Positions 33,401 through 46,221 of a stretch of DNA of 64,000 nucleotides are shown piece after piece. The notes below the pieces were generated by a model. The model was not told where the DNA came from and made no database searches. It saw only the letters and a list, made by a program, of their open reading frames with translations. Source of the stretch: Rhizoclosmatium globosum (Eukaryota > Chytridiomycota > Chytridiomycetes > Chytridiales > Chytriomycetaceae); assembly GCA_002104985.1 (NCBI GenBank), contig MCGO01000027.1, positions 62,001 to 126,000 of the forward strand, read 5' to 3'. Both the position numbers and the translations under genes were made by a program. Position 1 is the first letter of the stretch, and each line of letters begins with the position of its first letter.

Positions 33401-35565
33401 ATGACTGCAGCCTTTGGTAATTGATCTTGTTTGCCTGGCCTGGTACGGAAACTAACCAACGGAACGCGATTCAACCACACAATTCAATCAATCAATCAGA
33501 CCGCGTCCGCATTCTTGATTCTATCCTGGACCACATTGGAGGCACTCCCCTTGTCCGAATCAACAGCATCAGCAAGAGTGAGGGACTTCAGTGCGAGCTC
33601 GGTAACTGCCTTCCTACCTGACTGGGTTGTATTCCCACGAACTAACAACAACCAAATCACAGTGGCAAAGTGCGAGTTCTTCAACGCAGGCGGCTCAGTC
33701 AAAGACAGAATCGGAAAGAGAATGCTCGAGCGTGCCGAAGCAGAGGGAATCATTCGCCCTGGTGACACTATCATCGAGGTGAGGTTGTTTGCCCTGTGGC
33801 TTTCTTCGGACCATTCCGGGTCTGATGCAGAAACCAATCCCACTTGAATCTCTCTCCCTTCCTTTCTTTCCAACGGTCATGTGATTCGATTTCCACTTTC
33901 TCTGTCTCCGATTTTGGACCCTCACTTTCGGGGACGTCTATGATGTGATGTGGAATGCTCACACAACTCTTTTCACCCTCCTCTCATAACAGCCAACCTC
34001 TGGAAACACCGGTATTGGTCTCGCTCTCACTGCCGCCGTCAAGGGTTACAAGGCAATCATTACTCTCCCTGAGAAAATGTCCCAGGAAAAGGTGGATGTC
34101 TTGAAGGCCCTGGGTGCTGAAATTGTCCGTACTCCAACCGAAGCCGCCTGGGATTCCCCAGAGTCTCACATTGGTGTTGCAAAGCGTCTCAACTCGGAAA
34201 TTAAGAGATCTTGGATCCCTGACCAGTACTCTAACGTCAACAACCCTCTTGCCCACTACGAAGGTTGGTGTTTATTGAGAATATTTGAAACCAGGGGAAT
34301 TCAATGAATTAATTAATAATCAGGTACCGCCGAGGAAATCTTGGCTCAATGCGGTGGTCACATTGACATGTTTGTTGCCTCTGCTGGAACTGGAGGAACC
34401 ATTGCCGGTGTTGCCAAGAAGTTGAAGGAGAAGTGCCCCAACATTATTGTACGTTTCCCCTCCTCCTTCTCTGTACCTTTCTTTTTTAACCCCCCACTGT
34501 CTGTCTGTAGATTGTTGGTGTTGATCCAAACGGTTCTATTCTTGCCTTGCCAGAGGCTCTCAACAAGGAAGGTGTCCACTCTTACAAAGTTGAGGGTATC
34601 GGATACGACTTTATTCCTCAAGTTTTGGAGCGTCAGTACGTTGACCAATGGGTCAAGACTGATGACAAGGAGTCCTTTGTTTATGCTCGTCGCTTGATTC
34701 GTGAGGAAGGCTTGTTGTGTGGTACGTGTTCAGTTTCTTTATTGTCGTACACAATTTCGGAGTTCTAAAAATTCAATTTTATTCAGGTGGTTCCTCTGGT
34801 GCTGCTATGGCTGGTGCTATCCGTGCTGCCAAGACCTTGAAGCCAGGTCAGAGATGTGTTGTCTTGTTGGCTGATTCCATCCGAAACTACATGACCAAGC
34901 ACCTCAAGTGAGTTTTATTCTCCTTAACTCGAAGCTACGCTTTTTCTTACTCTGATTGCCGCAGCGATGGGTGGATGGCCGAAAACGGATTCTCTGATGA
35001 TGCCACTGTCAAGGCTGCTGAAACCAAGAAGCTCCAATACGGTGGTGCTACTATCAAGGACCTTGGACTTCCATCTGCTGTCAGTGTTCAGGAAGACGTG
35101 AGTGGCTCTTTCCTTTTTAAAAGAGGAGACTGTTTGCTAAACTCTACTTTCAGATTGCCACTTCAGATGCTGTAAATATCATGCAACAAACTGGTTTCGA
35201 CCAGCTTCCTGTTACTGCTGCCAAGACTAAGCGATTGATTGGAATGGTCACTTTGGGTACGTGTTTCGTTAGGCTTTCATATCGAACTATTTCTAAACAT
35301 TTGTCATTAAACAGGTGATGCTCTTGCTAAGGTTGCTTCCAAGCGTGCAACTCTTCAGTCTCCAGTGTCAGCCGTTATGACACACTTCCCAAAGACTGGA
35401 GCCAAGTTCACAGATGTTACCATTGATACCAAGCTTGATACCATGGACTCTTTCTTCAACAACAACTTCTGGGCTGTTGTTACTGAAAACGTGAACGGAG
35501 AAAGACAGGTTCGTCACGTTGTGACCAAGATTGACTTGCTCCACTTCCTTGTCAAGAGAGGTTAA
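33401..35565 (+). CDS. Cystathionine beta-synthase
   Basis: A PLP enzyme condensing serine and homocysteine to cystathionine in transsulfuration. The first exon is only 16 nt (ATGACTGCAGCCTTTG), followed by an 83-bp intron. The N-terminus [20 protein letters not shown] lacks the heme-binding extension of animal CBS, as in yeast. PLP-fold motifs: [13 protein letters not shown] with the Schiff-base Lys, [26 protein letters not shown] and [11 protein letters not shown]. The C-terminal regulatory module contains two CBS motifs ([17 protein letters not shown] and [17 protein letters not shown]) and ends [14 protein letters not shown]. At least eight introns. Codon use is strongly biased, as in the PDI gene, suggesting high expression. 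The start was chosen because only this ATG joins the core frame through a GTAATT...AATCAG intron. Confidence 0.95.
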
Positions 35566-35703
35566 GCGTCCTTCTGAAATCTTAGTTGTTCATTAGCCAT
35601 TTCTTTTTTACCGTTGCGTTTAAAAAAATACTGTTTTCTGAATGTGTGTTTATTGGTTTGGTGGGTTGGAAACGAAACGCAACAAGAATTGTCGGAATAG
35701 CGA

Positions 35704-38700
35704 ATGGACGTGGTCACACTGTCCAATTCTCTAAAGTTGGCCCCGAATCCGCCGAAACTGCCAAAGTCTGCAGGAAAAGATCGTGATAAGAAGGCCTCGG
35801 AGCAGAGAGGGATGACCGATTTCCGAAGTGGTAAGTTTGTTAAGCTGTCAACGAATTCAGCTGAAAGAACCTCTACGAACCCCAGTTCGACCACTCAGTT
35901 CCTCAAAAAAAGGTATGCTCGGCATATCGACTGCTTCATACACAGCAAGGATGGCGTGGAAACCCCTAATTCGCGTTTTGTGTTTAGGCTCTTCAATAAC
36001 GTCCGACCTACTTGCTGCATACAAAGCAACCATCGATTCAGTACAAACAACTATAAATGAAGATATCTGTGGTCAGTATTTCGTGTTTGAAATGGGAGAT
36101 CCGCGTCCAATGAAACTGTGGTTCTGATCAAATGTTGTATAGATCGAGGATACTCTGCCTCTAAATACACTAATGAGAGGAAAGACGGGCGAGCAGGTAT
36201 TTACCCATTTGGATTGAAGTTCTTGGTTTCATACCCACCGAAAATAAGAAGTAGATCCGTTTGCTATTCCAAAGTATCCGAAACCGCGACGAATGGGTGA
36301 AGGTTAGCTTCGATTTTTCGAGGTTAAGGAAAGGCAGTATAGCTGATTCATGTTTATAGCTGGAGTGAAAGACGCGGAAGATCTTAGGCAGGAGCTGTTC
36401 ACGACTCGAAACGAATTACATGCAATGAAGCAAGAAAAGAAGATGCTTCTTTCTCGTATATCTGTCGTTGAAAAGAATCATGATGATATGGAGCGGCGGT
36501 ATCAAGATCAGTTGATTGCAACGGTTGGTTTTGGTGTGTTTGTTATTAAGGAAGTAGAACTAAAGGGTTCTTGTTCTTGATTTGTTAGGCTGTATTACGA
36601 AAACATCGATCGGGAGGAGGGGATGATTCGTTTGATCCAATGTTGGATGACAAGGTAATCCCTATCTTAAAGACTCCACACGTTTCTCGTCCTAATTTGA
36701 ACATTACAAGATCATTACCAAACTCAAGACAGCTCTCCGAAATGCCGAAGGACAAATCAAAAAGAAGGAGTTGGAAATCGAAGAACTGAAGCACAGTACA
36801 AAGTATCGGAACCTTCAGAAATTCGAAGAAGAAATTAATCGATACTATTTGGAAGTGAGTCGAATAGACGTTTTTAAAACACAATCTAAATTCTGGGATA
36901 TTGCAAGGTTGTTCGACTGAAACGATTGCTTGAGCATCAAGAAACTGGAACGCGAATGCTTGATGATGACCCTGAGAAACTTCTTAGCTACGATGACGCT
37001 ATTTCAGAACTCTGCGTGAAACTTACAAACGAGAAGGAGTTGACGAAGGAGCTGACAGGTTTGAATACTATTGTGGGAATTGGAGTGCTTATGACCTTTG
37101 ATGTTAGAGAAAAACGATCGAATATCAACGGAGAACGAACGGCATCGCGAAACTATTGAAACCATGACTGCTCAGTTGTTTGACTTGAATCAAAAACACG
37201 ACAACCTAACAGCAGTACATGAAAATTTAACTGAATATTCGAAGCAATTGAGCGCTACACACGATGAGTTGCGTGTCAACCACACAGACTTGACAAAAAA
37301 GCACGAACAAACTACATCACAGCTGGAAGGTTTTTTAATGTTGTTAGAAAAGACATTCCCTAACTTCTTGGGGCAGATGTTAATGAAAAGTACAACAAAG
37401 CGAAAGTTCAACTTGAAGAAAAAACAGCATCGGAAGAACGTCTTCAACTGGTAAACTTCGAAATATTGGCTAGCTTTTTTGTTGACATAAGATTAGGCGC
37501 TGCATGATTTGGAAGACAGACACCACAAGTTACAAGACCTGAAGAATGCACTGGAAGTAGCAGCTGAAGAACAAAAAGAAAAAGACTGGAATATCATTCA
37601 TGCTTTGAATGGAGAAGTGACTGGTGCGTACTATATCAAGTACCATTCAGCTGACATTAGATCACAGCGCTCAAAGATATCAAAAAAGATTTGGAACATG
37701 CGATAGAGCGACAACAAAAAGAGTTTGCTACAGAACTACGTGAAAAGACAGAAGACTTTGATCGCGAACACAACATAGTTGTGAATCTGCGTGCCGAATT
37801 GACCAAAGCCCAACAAGAATCGTTTGAACTTCAAAACTCAAACACGAGACTCAGTTATGAAATCACAGCTGGAAAGGATAAAGTCGCGTTCCTTGAAAAA
37901 ACAATTCAAAATGATCAAGAAGCCCTGCGTAGTCTCGAGAATGAAATTTCCAGGCAGAAAGGAATGTGTAAATCGTTGGAATCGCAGCTAGCTGACCGTT
38001 ACGATAAAATCGGAACTTTGGAGCGAAAAATGGCGTCGAGTGATATCCAATCAACTGCTCAAGAGCAGAGAATCCTAGGTTTGGTCAATGACCAAATTGA
38101 ATCCCACAAACGAATCTCAGCACTTCAACTCGAACTTCAAAAGATGGAAAAGGCTGTGGTCGAAAAGCAGAATGAGGCTATGATGTGCTATGATACGATA
38201 AATACTTTGCAGCAACGTAACGCGTTCTTGGAACGTGCAGTTGGAGAATTGGACACCCAATTATCGGAAAAACATGATCACATCATACAAGCCAACGAAA
38301 TTATTGCTTCGTTGCAATCACAAATGCCTGAATCCACAGACGGCTATGCTGGTTATGGGTAAGAATAGGCTGTTCAGTGATGAGACAACTTTTAACTTTT
38401 TCAAATTATTCAGAACCTCGTATGAAGTATTTCATGATGAGTGAGTTACCTTTATAAACGTGACTTGAACTAACATGTATTTTGACTCTCAGGCAGCAGG
38501 AAACCCATAACTATGAGACTAAAGAGTACTCACCCAATGAAGAAGCTTGGGAATGTAAGCTTTGTAGCTTAAAAATTATAATTGTACTAATGTCCGCTAG
38601 TTGACCACAACGAGAACCAAGAGCAACGTTATTCACCAAGCGCGGATACAAGTACTGTTCACAATTATCAGAGTAAGAGTATAACAAGTCAATTTATCAC

Positions 38701-41700
38701 CCAATATTCACTGAATCTGGAACAGATTCTCCAGAGAACTTAGCTGAAGCCAAAGACTTGGCCTCATATCCGCCACTGTTCAGTAGAAGTGCTTCATCCT
38801 CAAACATCCTCGCTGACTTGAGAGATTATGACGAAATGCAAAACACGGCGGAAACTCATGAAAACTTAGACGATGAACCAAAAACAAATCATTCGTCAGT
38901 TGAAAAAATAGCTCTCGGAAGCGATACTCTTCAAACAAAAAAGATGTTTGATTCTAGTTATAATGTTTCCGGTATTTCAAATATCGGTGACTTGATTGGT
39001 GGTGCCTCTATCAACGAGTTTGTCGCGAAACCACCGCTTCCAATGAAATTGAACGAAACAGCTGGAAACGATATTGCAGCATCTACATCTTTAGCAAACA
39101 TTTCTCGGGGTCGACAGGAGTCCATTGATTTGCGGCGTCCTCAATCTGAATCTGTTGCTCGCAAGCGAAGCCGAAATAGTTCAGTACATCGTAGCCCGTC
39201 AACAAGAAGCCAAGCGAAATCATCAAAAGAGAATCTTGCTAGATCGAGAAGCCAATCTCTGCAACGATCCCGGCAAGGATCTCGAAGTCACTCTGTGTCT
39301 TCACAACACTCTAAATCTGCTGTTACTCCTGTTGCTCAGTCTGAATTCAAATCATCTGAAAGTATTGCTTCTCCAACTGAAAGAGAAACTTTAGGATTTG
39401 CGACACACAACGGAATCGCCATGTCTGATTTGGGTAGAAAACTGGACCATGAAGAACACAAAGGAGATATCGACATTAACCCCACGGATGAGTCTGATAC
39501 TTTCTTCCATTCACATGAAACTACGAAGTCACCAATATCAAACGAATCTGATGGTATATCTTTGCCGAATCGAAGTAAACCCTCGTTATTCGATAAGACT
39601 TCACAGTTTCAACCAGCAGATTTACACATGGAGAGGACAGCTTCCTACCCAATCTTGTCACAAGAGTCACCGAACGTGGAACAACACTCATCAATTAGCC
39701 GAAGAGAATCAGTGCGAATGTCAGAGAAAAGTCTGAGAGGAGAGTATTTGGATGAAATCGTCACCCCAAAAACCGTACCAACCAATTCCAATAACACTGA
39801 AGAAGATTCGAGTCAACATCAACTCCCTCAAAGCAGCAGCATAAAAAAATTAAGTGCATTGGATGGAGAAATTGATAGAGTTGGATCGATATTGTCTGAT
39901 GAGAGAGACAGAGACTCACAGCGAGAATCCATTGGAACATTCCAGCAAGAAAGTTCACAAAATTCTTTAAGAACATCGATGGAAAGAAGTTTGAGTGAAA
40001 CAAAACGTGTGCTTTCTGAGACTATGTCATCGCGGATGTATGAGAGCCCACTTGCTCAGTCAGACTTATCAACGAATTTGCAACAGTCTACATCATCTCT
40101 TGAACATAATGCAACAAGTTCATTGAATCAATCGAGAAAAAGTTTGCGTGAAAGTATTCCACGAGTTGAAAACAATGGAATACAAAAACAGATCTTCGAC
40201 AGTTCAGCGGTTGGTTCTAATCGATCTATACAGTCATCCAACCGACAGTCAACAACTGCGAACGATCAGTTGGAATCAGAAAATGTGGGGGACGAGGAAA
40301 TAGACCCACAAACCACAGAGACAAGTGTGTTGACAAACACCGGGAATCAAAGTGTACAACCAAACAAAAGCTCACTTAAGCAATCGATCACAAGTATTTC
40401 TGAAGGATTAAACAGCTCTGGAAAGACTGTTAGCTTTAAAAATATCACTGGATCCGACGGTACACTAAAAATGCGTCCATCGAGCCTTCCATCAGAACAC
40501 GAGAGTATATCAGGAAGTACGACATCAAACTTATTCCCAAGCACAGATGCCAAAGATGGAAGAGAATTCTATGATAACGAGGCTGTTGCCATGATGGACG
40601 ACATCTTTGGATCATCGTCATCAACAATCTCAAGAAAATCAACTGCAACAAGAAAATCAACAGGGGCTAATTCCAACTTTATGGATGCATCAGAAAATGA
40701 GTCAAAGCAATCTACTGCACAGTCAACTGTCCGCGGTAGTATTCAAAGTAGAGCTTCCATCTTGGATCCAAAACCCAAGTTGGGCGGTCTTGAACCGTTA
40801 AACTCGCAGAAGCTGTCCTCATTACCGCCAATCAATCAAAATACAGTCTCTGACATAGAGGCACCTCCCAGTCATGTTAATACGCCCTTGGAATCAACCA
40901 CAGATTTAAGCTCGCAATCAAAGCTCAACGAAGCGTACCAAGAGGCTGTAGCATCATCGAATAAGCGGTCTTTGGACGATATAGTCAACGAAGCCAGAGC
41001 TTCTGTGAAATTACTTCCGTTAGATGATGCTGTATCCATGGCATTATCATCATCAAATGAGCTTTTGAATACACTTGCGAACGAGGAAAAGGCCCAAAGC
41101 CTCAAAGACGTATCGAAGATTGAAAGGGATTCCTTGGTAAACATCACACAACCAAGTATTTGCCAATCAACAACACAGAACGAGTCAGAATCAGAGGAAG
41201 GGAGTGATAGCGATGTCTCATATTCTGGCGAGTCGGGTTCTTTCACAGAAACAGTGGCGTCAGAACGGGCATCTCGAAACACTTCAATTGTAACTGGCAT
41301 TCAATCAGACAATGACTTACTTCGATCAGAAAAGCCGCCAACTGACAACTTTCCAGTAACCAAAGAGGAATCAACTCCAGCTCTTTACTCTGAGAGTGTT
41401 CCGAGTCTTCCACTTGATGAGAAAAATGATGTGACGTCATCAACACCCGTCCAGGAAGCGCCAAAAGCAAAGGACACGGACGTAGATGCATCTCAAACCC
41501 TTTCTGATACGACTGGAACGTTTACAAATGGAAGTGGCAGTTATACATCATCGTCTTGGACAGTATCAGAATCACAGAATCCCACGCGACCGTCAACACT
41601 ACCCAACTCAACACAAAATATTCTGACGTCAGTATCAGATGCCGCTGTGGTTCAGCCTCCTCCTCCTCCCCCTACCTCAAATCAAGACAACATAGAGGAG

Positions 41701-41904
41701 TTTAAAGTACATTCGATCAATCAGCAGCTTGTCGATGAAGGATCTGAGAGTGGTACTGAAAGCGGAACTGAAAGCGGAACTGAGAGTGAAGGCTCGACAA
41801 TGTCTGTGGCCATGGAAGCAAAGTCTTTGGATAATTTTTGGGGAGACCAAGAATCAATTCAAAGTGGTGGAACCGCGTCAGCAGATGAAGAAGAAGTGTG
41901 GTAA
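35704..41904 (+). CDS. IQCE-like coiled-coil protein with long Ser-rich C-terminus
   Basis: The N-terminal start is uncertain (first in-frame ATG taken). Small exons at 35.7-38.7 kb encode heptad-type coiled coil. The stretch EEINRYYLEVVRLKRLLEHQ, preceded by KKKELEIEELKHSTKYRNLQ, lines up with human IQCE (a METYYEEVHRLQTLL context), a cilium-base protein linked to hedgehog signalling in animals. No IQ motif is obvious at the C-terminus. Instead a single 3.1-kb exon (38758-41904) encodes over 1,000 residues of Ser/Thr/Gln/Asn-rich, presumably disordered sequence with many RS/SR dipeptides, a PPPPPP run and a tandem ESGT repeat (ESGTESGTESGTESE). It ends 32 bp from the convergent TERT gene. 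A role at the flagellar base is inferred from the IQCE match only. Confidence 0.6.
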
Positions 41905-41936
41905 ATGTAAATAAAATCATGGTTTTATATCAGTAC

Positions 41937-44900
41937 TTAGTATATTATTGTGTCCAAATGGTTTGAAAGAGAGTGACACGACACAGCTTGGAGTTTCAGC
42001 CTGACTTGTCGATACTTTTCGTCATCGAGACGTTCGTTTATCTTGCTCAACAGCGCGCTGAAACTGGCCTGTTTTCTTTTTAGAACTCGAGAAAATGCCC
42101 GATATCCAAGCCTATAAGAACAGGTCAAAAACCCGACAACAAAATTTTACCTTACCATTCTACTTTCAGAAGACCCATCATAAGCTTCAGCCCATCATAA
42201 CCAACCGTTTTGTTTTTGAGGCGACTGTGGACTAACCCTTTCGTGTATTTGATGGTTGTTTCAATCACATTGAATAGGAATTCGCTTGGAGGGATTTCAC
42301 ACTTCAAAGTTCTTAACATCATATGAATGTGGCTGTATAGTTTCATGGCGCAAATCATAAAATTTTGGTAAATATTGAGTAGGACGACTGCTTCTGAGTT
42401 CAAATTTGGATCCAAAAAGATTGCATGGCATTTAGGGATAATGTAACTAAAGGATGTATATCACTAAGAAGTATTTCGTGAAAAGATGAGACTAACTGAA
42501 ACATTTTTAACTGCAGGGAGATCCAAGGCTTTCGGGAGTACTCGATTGAAAGATATTCCGAGATGTCTATATGAATTACTGTAAGGTATGAGCTGGATTT
42601 ACAAGAACACCGAACTTGTTCCCGAAAGTCGAGTGTAGTCCACTTTAACATGCAGTTTCTTCATATCAATCAAGAGACCACACCAAGGAAAGTCTAAATA
42701 ACGCCCCAGTTACCATTTAATATTCTATTTAATTTACTACAAACCTTGAGGACTCTTAAGTTCAGATAAAGACTCGACTCGCTTCAGCTTTACACCAGAG
42801 TCTTCCAAATCAAAGTTGATGACAGTTTTCAAAGGATTCACAGAGCAACCATAATCAGAAATGCCTATATAACCAGACGCGAATCAGAAAGTAGCCAGAG
42901 TTCATTTGTGACCATACCTTGGTGTAATAATTGGACAAACGCAATAGCCTTGGCTTTGGATGGAGTCACAAACAAAAAGTCGTCGACAAGGCGCAGCAAA
43001 AGCTCGTTTGTTGAAACCAATTTGCCAAGCTTGTGCTTTTCCATGTGAGACAAGAAGAAACTATAAGAAAATATGGGTAAGAACCGATGGTTTCGAATAA
43101 TACCAGACTAACCTGCACAACAAGCTCGATAGGACAGACCCCTGCGGAATACCTTGACCAACAAGTTCAGTAAGACTATTTAAACGAGACTCAACAGCAT
43201 GTTACCGAGAACTTGTTGATAAAATCGCTTTCCCATCTATAACAAAATATTACATAGGAGTTTCGTTAATCCAATATTACCTTGATCAAGTTATTGCAAA
43301 TATGCTCTTCTAACAAAACCAGAAGCTCTTCTCGGTCCTCCAAAGAGTATACGACATTGTCTGTAAATATAGCATTTCTCATATTTCCTGCAAGCTGTTT
43401 TGCAAGAGTTGCAAACTGAGTAAAATCATCTTTTGAGTAGTTATTTAGGTGGAAAATTATCAAATTTTGATTTACAAATGCTAACCAGACTTCTTGGCAC
43501 GCTTGGCATATTCTCGTTTGACTTTCCCGACACTGGCAAAAGTAACAGAGTATTTTTGGATTAAGTACTCTTCCTATGGCAGATGGTTTATAAAATGACG
43601 AAAGGAAGAATCAAAAACACACCTCACGAACAACATCCCTCAAAATTTGCATCAACTTTTCCTGATTAATATTGTCAAAGCAAGCAACGATATCTGCTTT
43701 CACAAAGTACAGCTGTTGAGGACTGAACCAGGCTACGTCAAAACGCGTGAAGAACACCATCAAAAACACGTACCGAACTTTTCGCATTCTATCTTTAAAC
43801 GCCTTCAACCTCGGATAAATGTCAGTAAGTCCACAAACAGTAGCACCGTCCTTCAATACATCTCCACTTTCATACTTCAGCACCTGAAAGGCGTTCTGAA
43901 GAATCGAATTGATGGATTGTGCGTACTTTGCTTCTTTGGACGATACACCGCGCGGCACAATCCTTCGCCGAAGGTTCGTGATTGGTCGAAATCCGTTTTC
44001 TTTGGGAAGGAGACGGATGTATGAGAATGACAGTGTTCGGTTTTTCATGAGCTGTGATACACCCTGATACAAAGCAGTTAAAGAAGTAAATTCGCCTGAA
44101 GCAGCTAACCTGGTTCAACGGCCTAAACGTAGTTTGACCAAGTGTCTTCCAAGTAGTGTGTGTCATTGCCGCCCAATCTTCATGGCGGAAGTAAAATACT
44201 TTGTTCTTGTGTGACGTACTTTCCGTCACGTAAAAGTTACTCTACGAATATCAGATTACTCGTCGCTTCTGCAGTAACCGCTTACATTCAATAACGGTAT
44301 CACAAGCTCCACCATGATCCAGTATGCAAACTCAGAGAAAATTTCAAGTCGCTTTTGCATATCATTGGGCGGAACATGTTTCGGAGGATTTTTTGCGTTA
44401 TTTGGTGAAATTAGCCAATCACATACTGAAATCTGTAGTTGGAAGGTTGGTTATTAGAGAAATTACATAATCTATGCATAATACCTTGATTCCTTTTAGA
44501 ATGAATTCAAGGGAAAAGCTTTCAAATCGTTGGAGCTGAATGAACTTCTCCACAGCTACAGCATTCCACTTAGCCATCAGAAATCAAGAAACGACCAGCA
44601 TACCGTTTAAAAAGGTATCTGTATTTTGGTTATTTCCCCAGAATCCATGGGGAACAACGTTACGGATAACAGATCGTACAAATCTGGAAACCCCTTCATA
44701 TGGAATACAGAGTTCCAAGATATTCTTCTGATAGAGCAGAAAATTTGGCACATCACTTCGTACTCTACGGGGACAGTAACGGTGAAGTGCATCTTTGTAA
44801 TCAAACTTGTTGTGCAGGATTTGGAAACGTGACAGTAACAGTGAAGCTGCTGATAATCTCTTTGGCGGTCGCATGGGCTTTTCCTTGTCGCAGACCATTA

Positions 44901-46133
44901 AAAAGTATCTCAGAAATAAATCTACCTACATTTTGCTCGAGTTGAATCTGCAGGCTTTGCCTCGAGACAATTGGCTTTGGTTGGTATTTTGGGGTGGTGA
45001 AAATATTCGGAAGTTTAAATTGACGAGGGAATATGGTTTGGAGAATATAAAACATGTATTCCGATGTAGTAAATCTGTTGAGAAGGTCTTGACCGTTGTT
45101 AACAGAAATCTGTGACAAAGCAACTTACGATTTTTTGGCAATCCATACGATATACGGCCAGAAGCACCATGGATAGGTCGCTTGTAAAAGACTTTAAAGC
45201 GAGGAATTACAATATCGTTATTTTTGAGGCAAATTGAAGGGTGAATTGGAATATCATTTCCAGTCTTTCTTGGAGATCCAAGAGGTGTCGGTGTCGGTGT
45301 CGATTTCAATGAATCTAATTTAATGACTTTCGCAGCTGGGAGAATTGTTGGTATCCCCATCAGTTCCGCTGGCCTTTTTAGACAGGACTTGTCATTCAAG
45401 CCTTGCAACCAAAACTTTGTAAAAGCTGCAGAAGGATTTGGCAATTCGGAAATCGCAAGGCCTGGATATGTTGTTAAGTCATGATAAACTACGCAATCAG
45501 ATGGAATACCAGTCAATTGCACAAAGCAGTTGTTTGGGAGTTCAACAAAGACAGAAACGGAAAGAAGGAGATGCGACATTGCACGCGGCCCAATACTAAA
45601 CGCGTTCAATAAATTAAGCCGAACAAGAACGAGAACAAGTACCGGTCGAGCAAGTGCTGCCACCGATTTGACTTGAGAATGGACACAGCCGAGTTTGGCC
45701 ACACATTCTGGACACCGTGGATTCCCGCAACGGCCGCAGCATTTTCCGTGTTGCTCAGACGCGTGAAGCCGAGACTGAGGACTGAGTTGCGGACGTTGTT
45801 TCGGACAAGATGCTCGATTGCGTTGTTGACAACCTGGGTGGGATTCAGGGTGAGAATACAGGTATCTAGAGAGTGATTTGTGCGTAGAAGGAAAGAAAGA
45901 AAGAAAGGAAAGAAAGAAAGAAAGAAGGAAGGAAGGAAAGGAGGTACCTCAGTTTGGTGATGTTCTCCCTGGCTGTGCTGGCTGCACTCAACCGGTACCG
46001 CATTATCGGCTGCTTCAGTGGCAGCAACACACACAATGTGGCCTTCGCAGAGGGTGCGGTCTGCTTCCGTGCGCAGTTGGAGGTAGTCGCTCAGGGGTTG
46101 CACTCGTGCGAAATGTGTCCGAAGAAGGTCCAT
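41937..46133 (-). CDS. TERT: Telomerase reverse transcriptase
   Basis: The catalytic subunit that extends chromosome ends using telomerase RNA. The start at 46133 gives MDLLRTHFARVQPLSDYL, matching TERT N-termini. The TEN domain continues VVNNAIEHLVRNNVRNSVLS after intron 1. The RNA-binding domain shows a CP-like motif (GVSRFVRSVIRNVVPHGFWG) and motif T (FYVTESTSHKNKVFYFRHED). RT motifs: 1/2 SYIRLLPKENGFRPITNL, A YFVKADIVACFDNINQ, B' GQGIPQGSVLSSLLC, C LLRLVDDFLFVT and E WCGLLIDMKKLHVKVDYT. Both catalytic Asp sites (ADI, VDD) are intact. More than a dozen short introns. Intron 1 (45947-45834) holds a pyrimidine-rich CTTT microsatellite on the coding strand. It lies 88 bp downstream of LTV1 and converges with the IQCE-like gene. 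Confidence 0.93.
45891..45942 (+). repeat. GAAA/GGAA microsatellite in TERT intron 1
   Basis: About 50 bases of purines, mostly GAAA with some GGAA units. On the TERT coding strand it is a long CTTT/CCTT polypyrimidine tract inside the first intron. Confidence 0.9.
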
Positions 46134-46221
46134 CTCTGACACAAACAAAGCACCAAACAAACACACTTTTGAAACTAATCACTCTTTCTTTATGTAATAA
46201 AAAAATACCCACAGCATTGCA

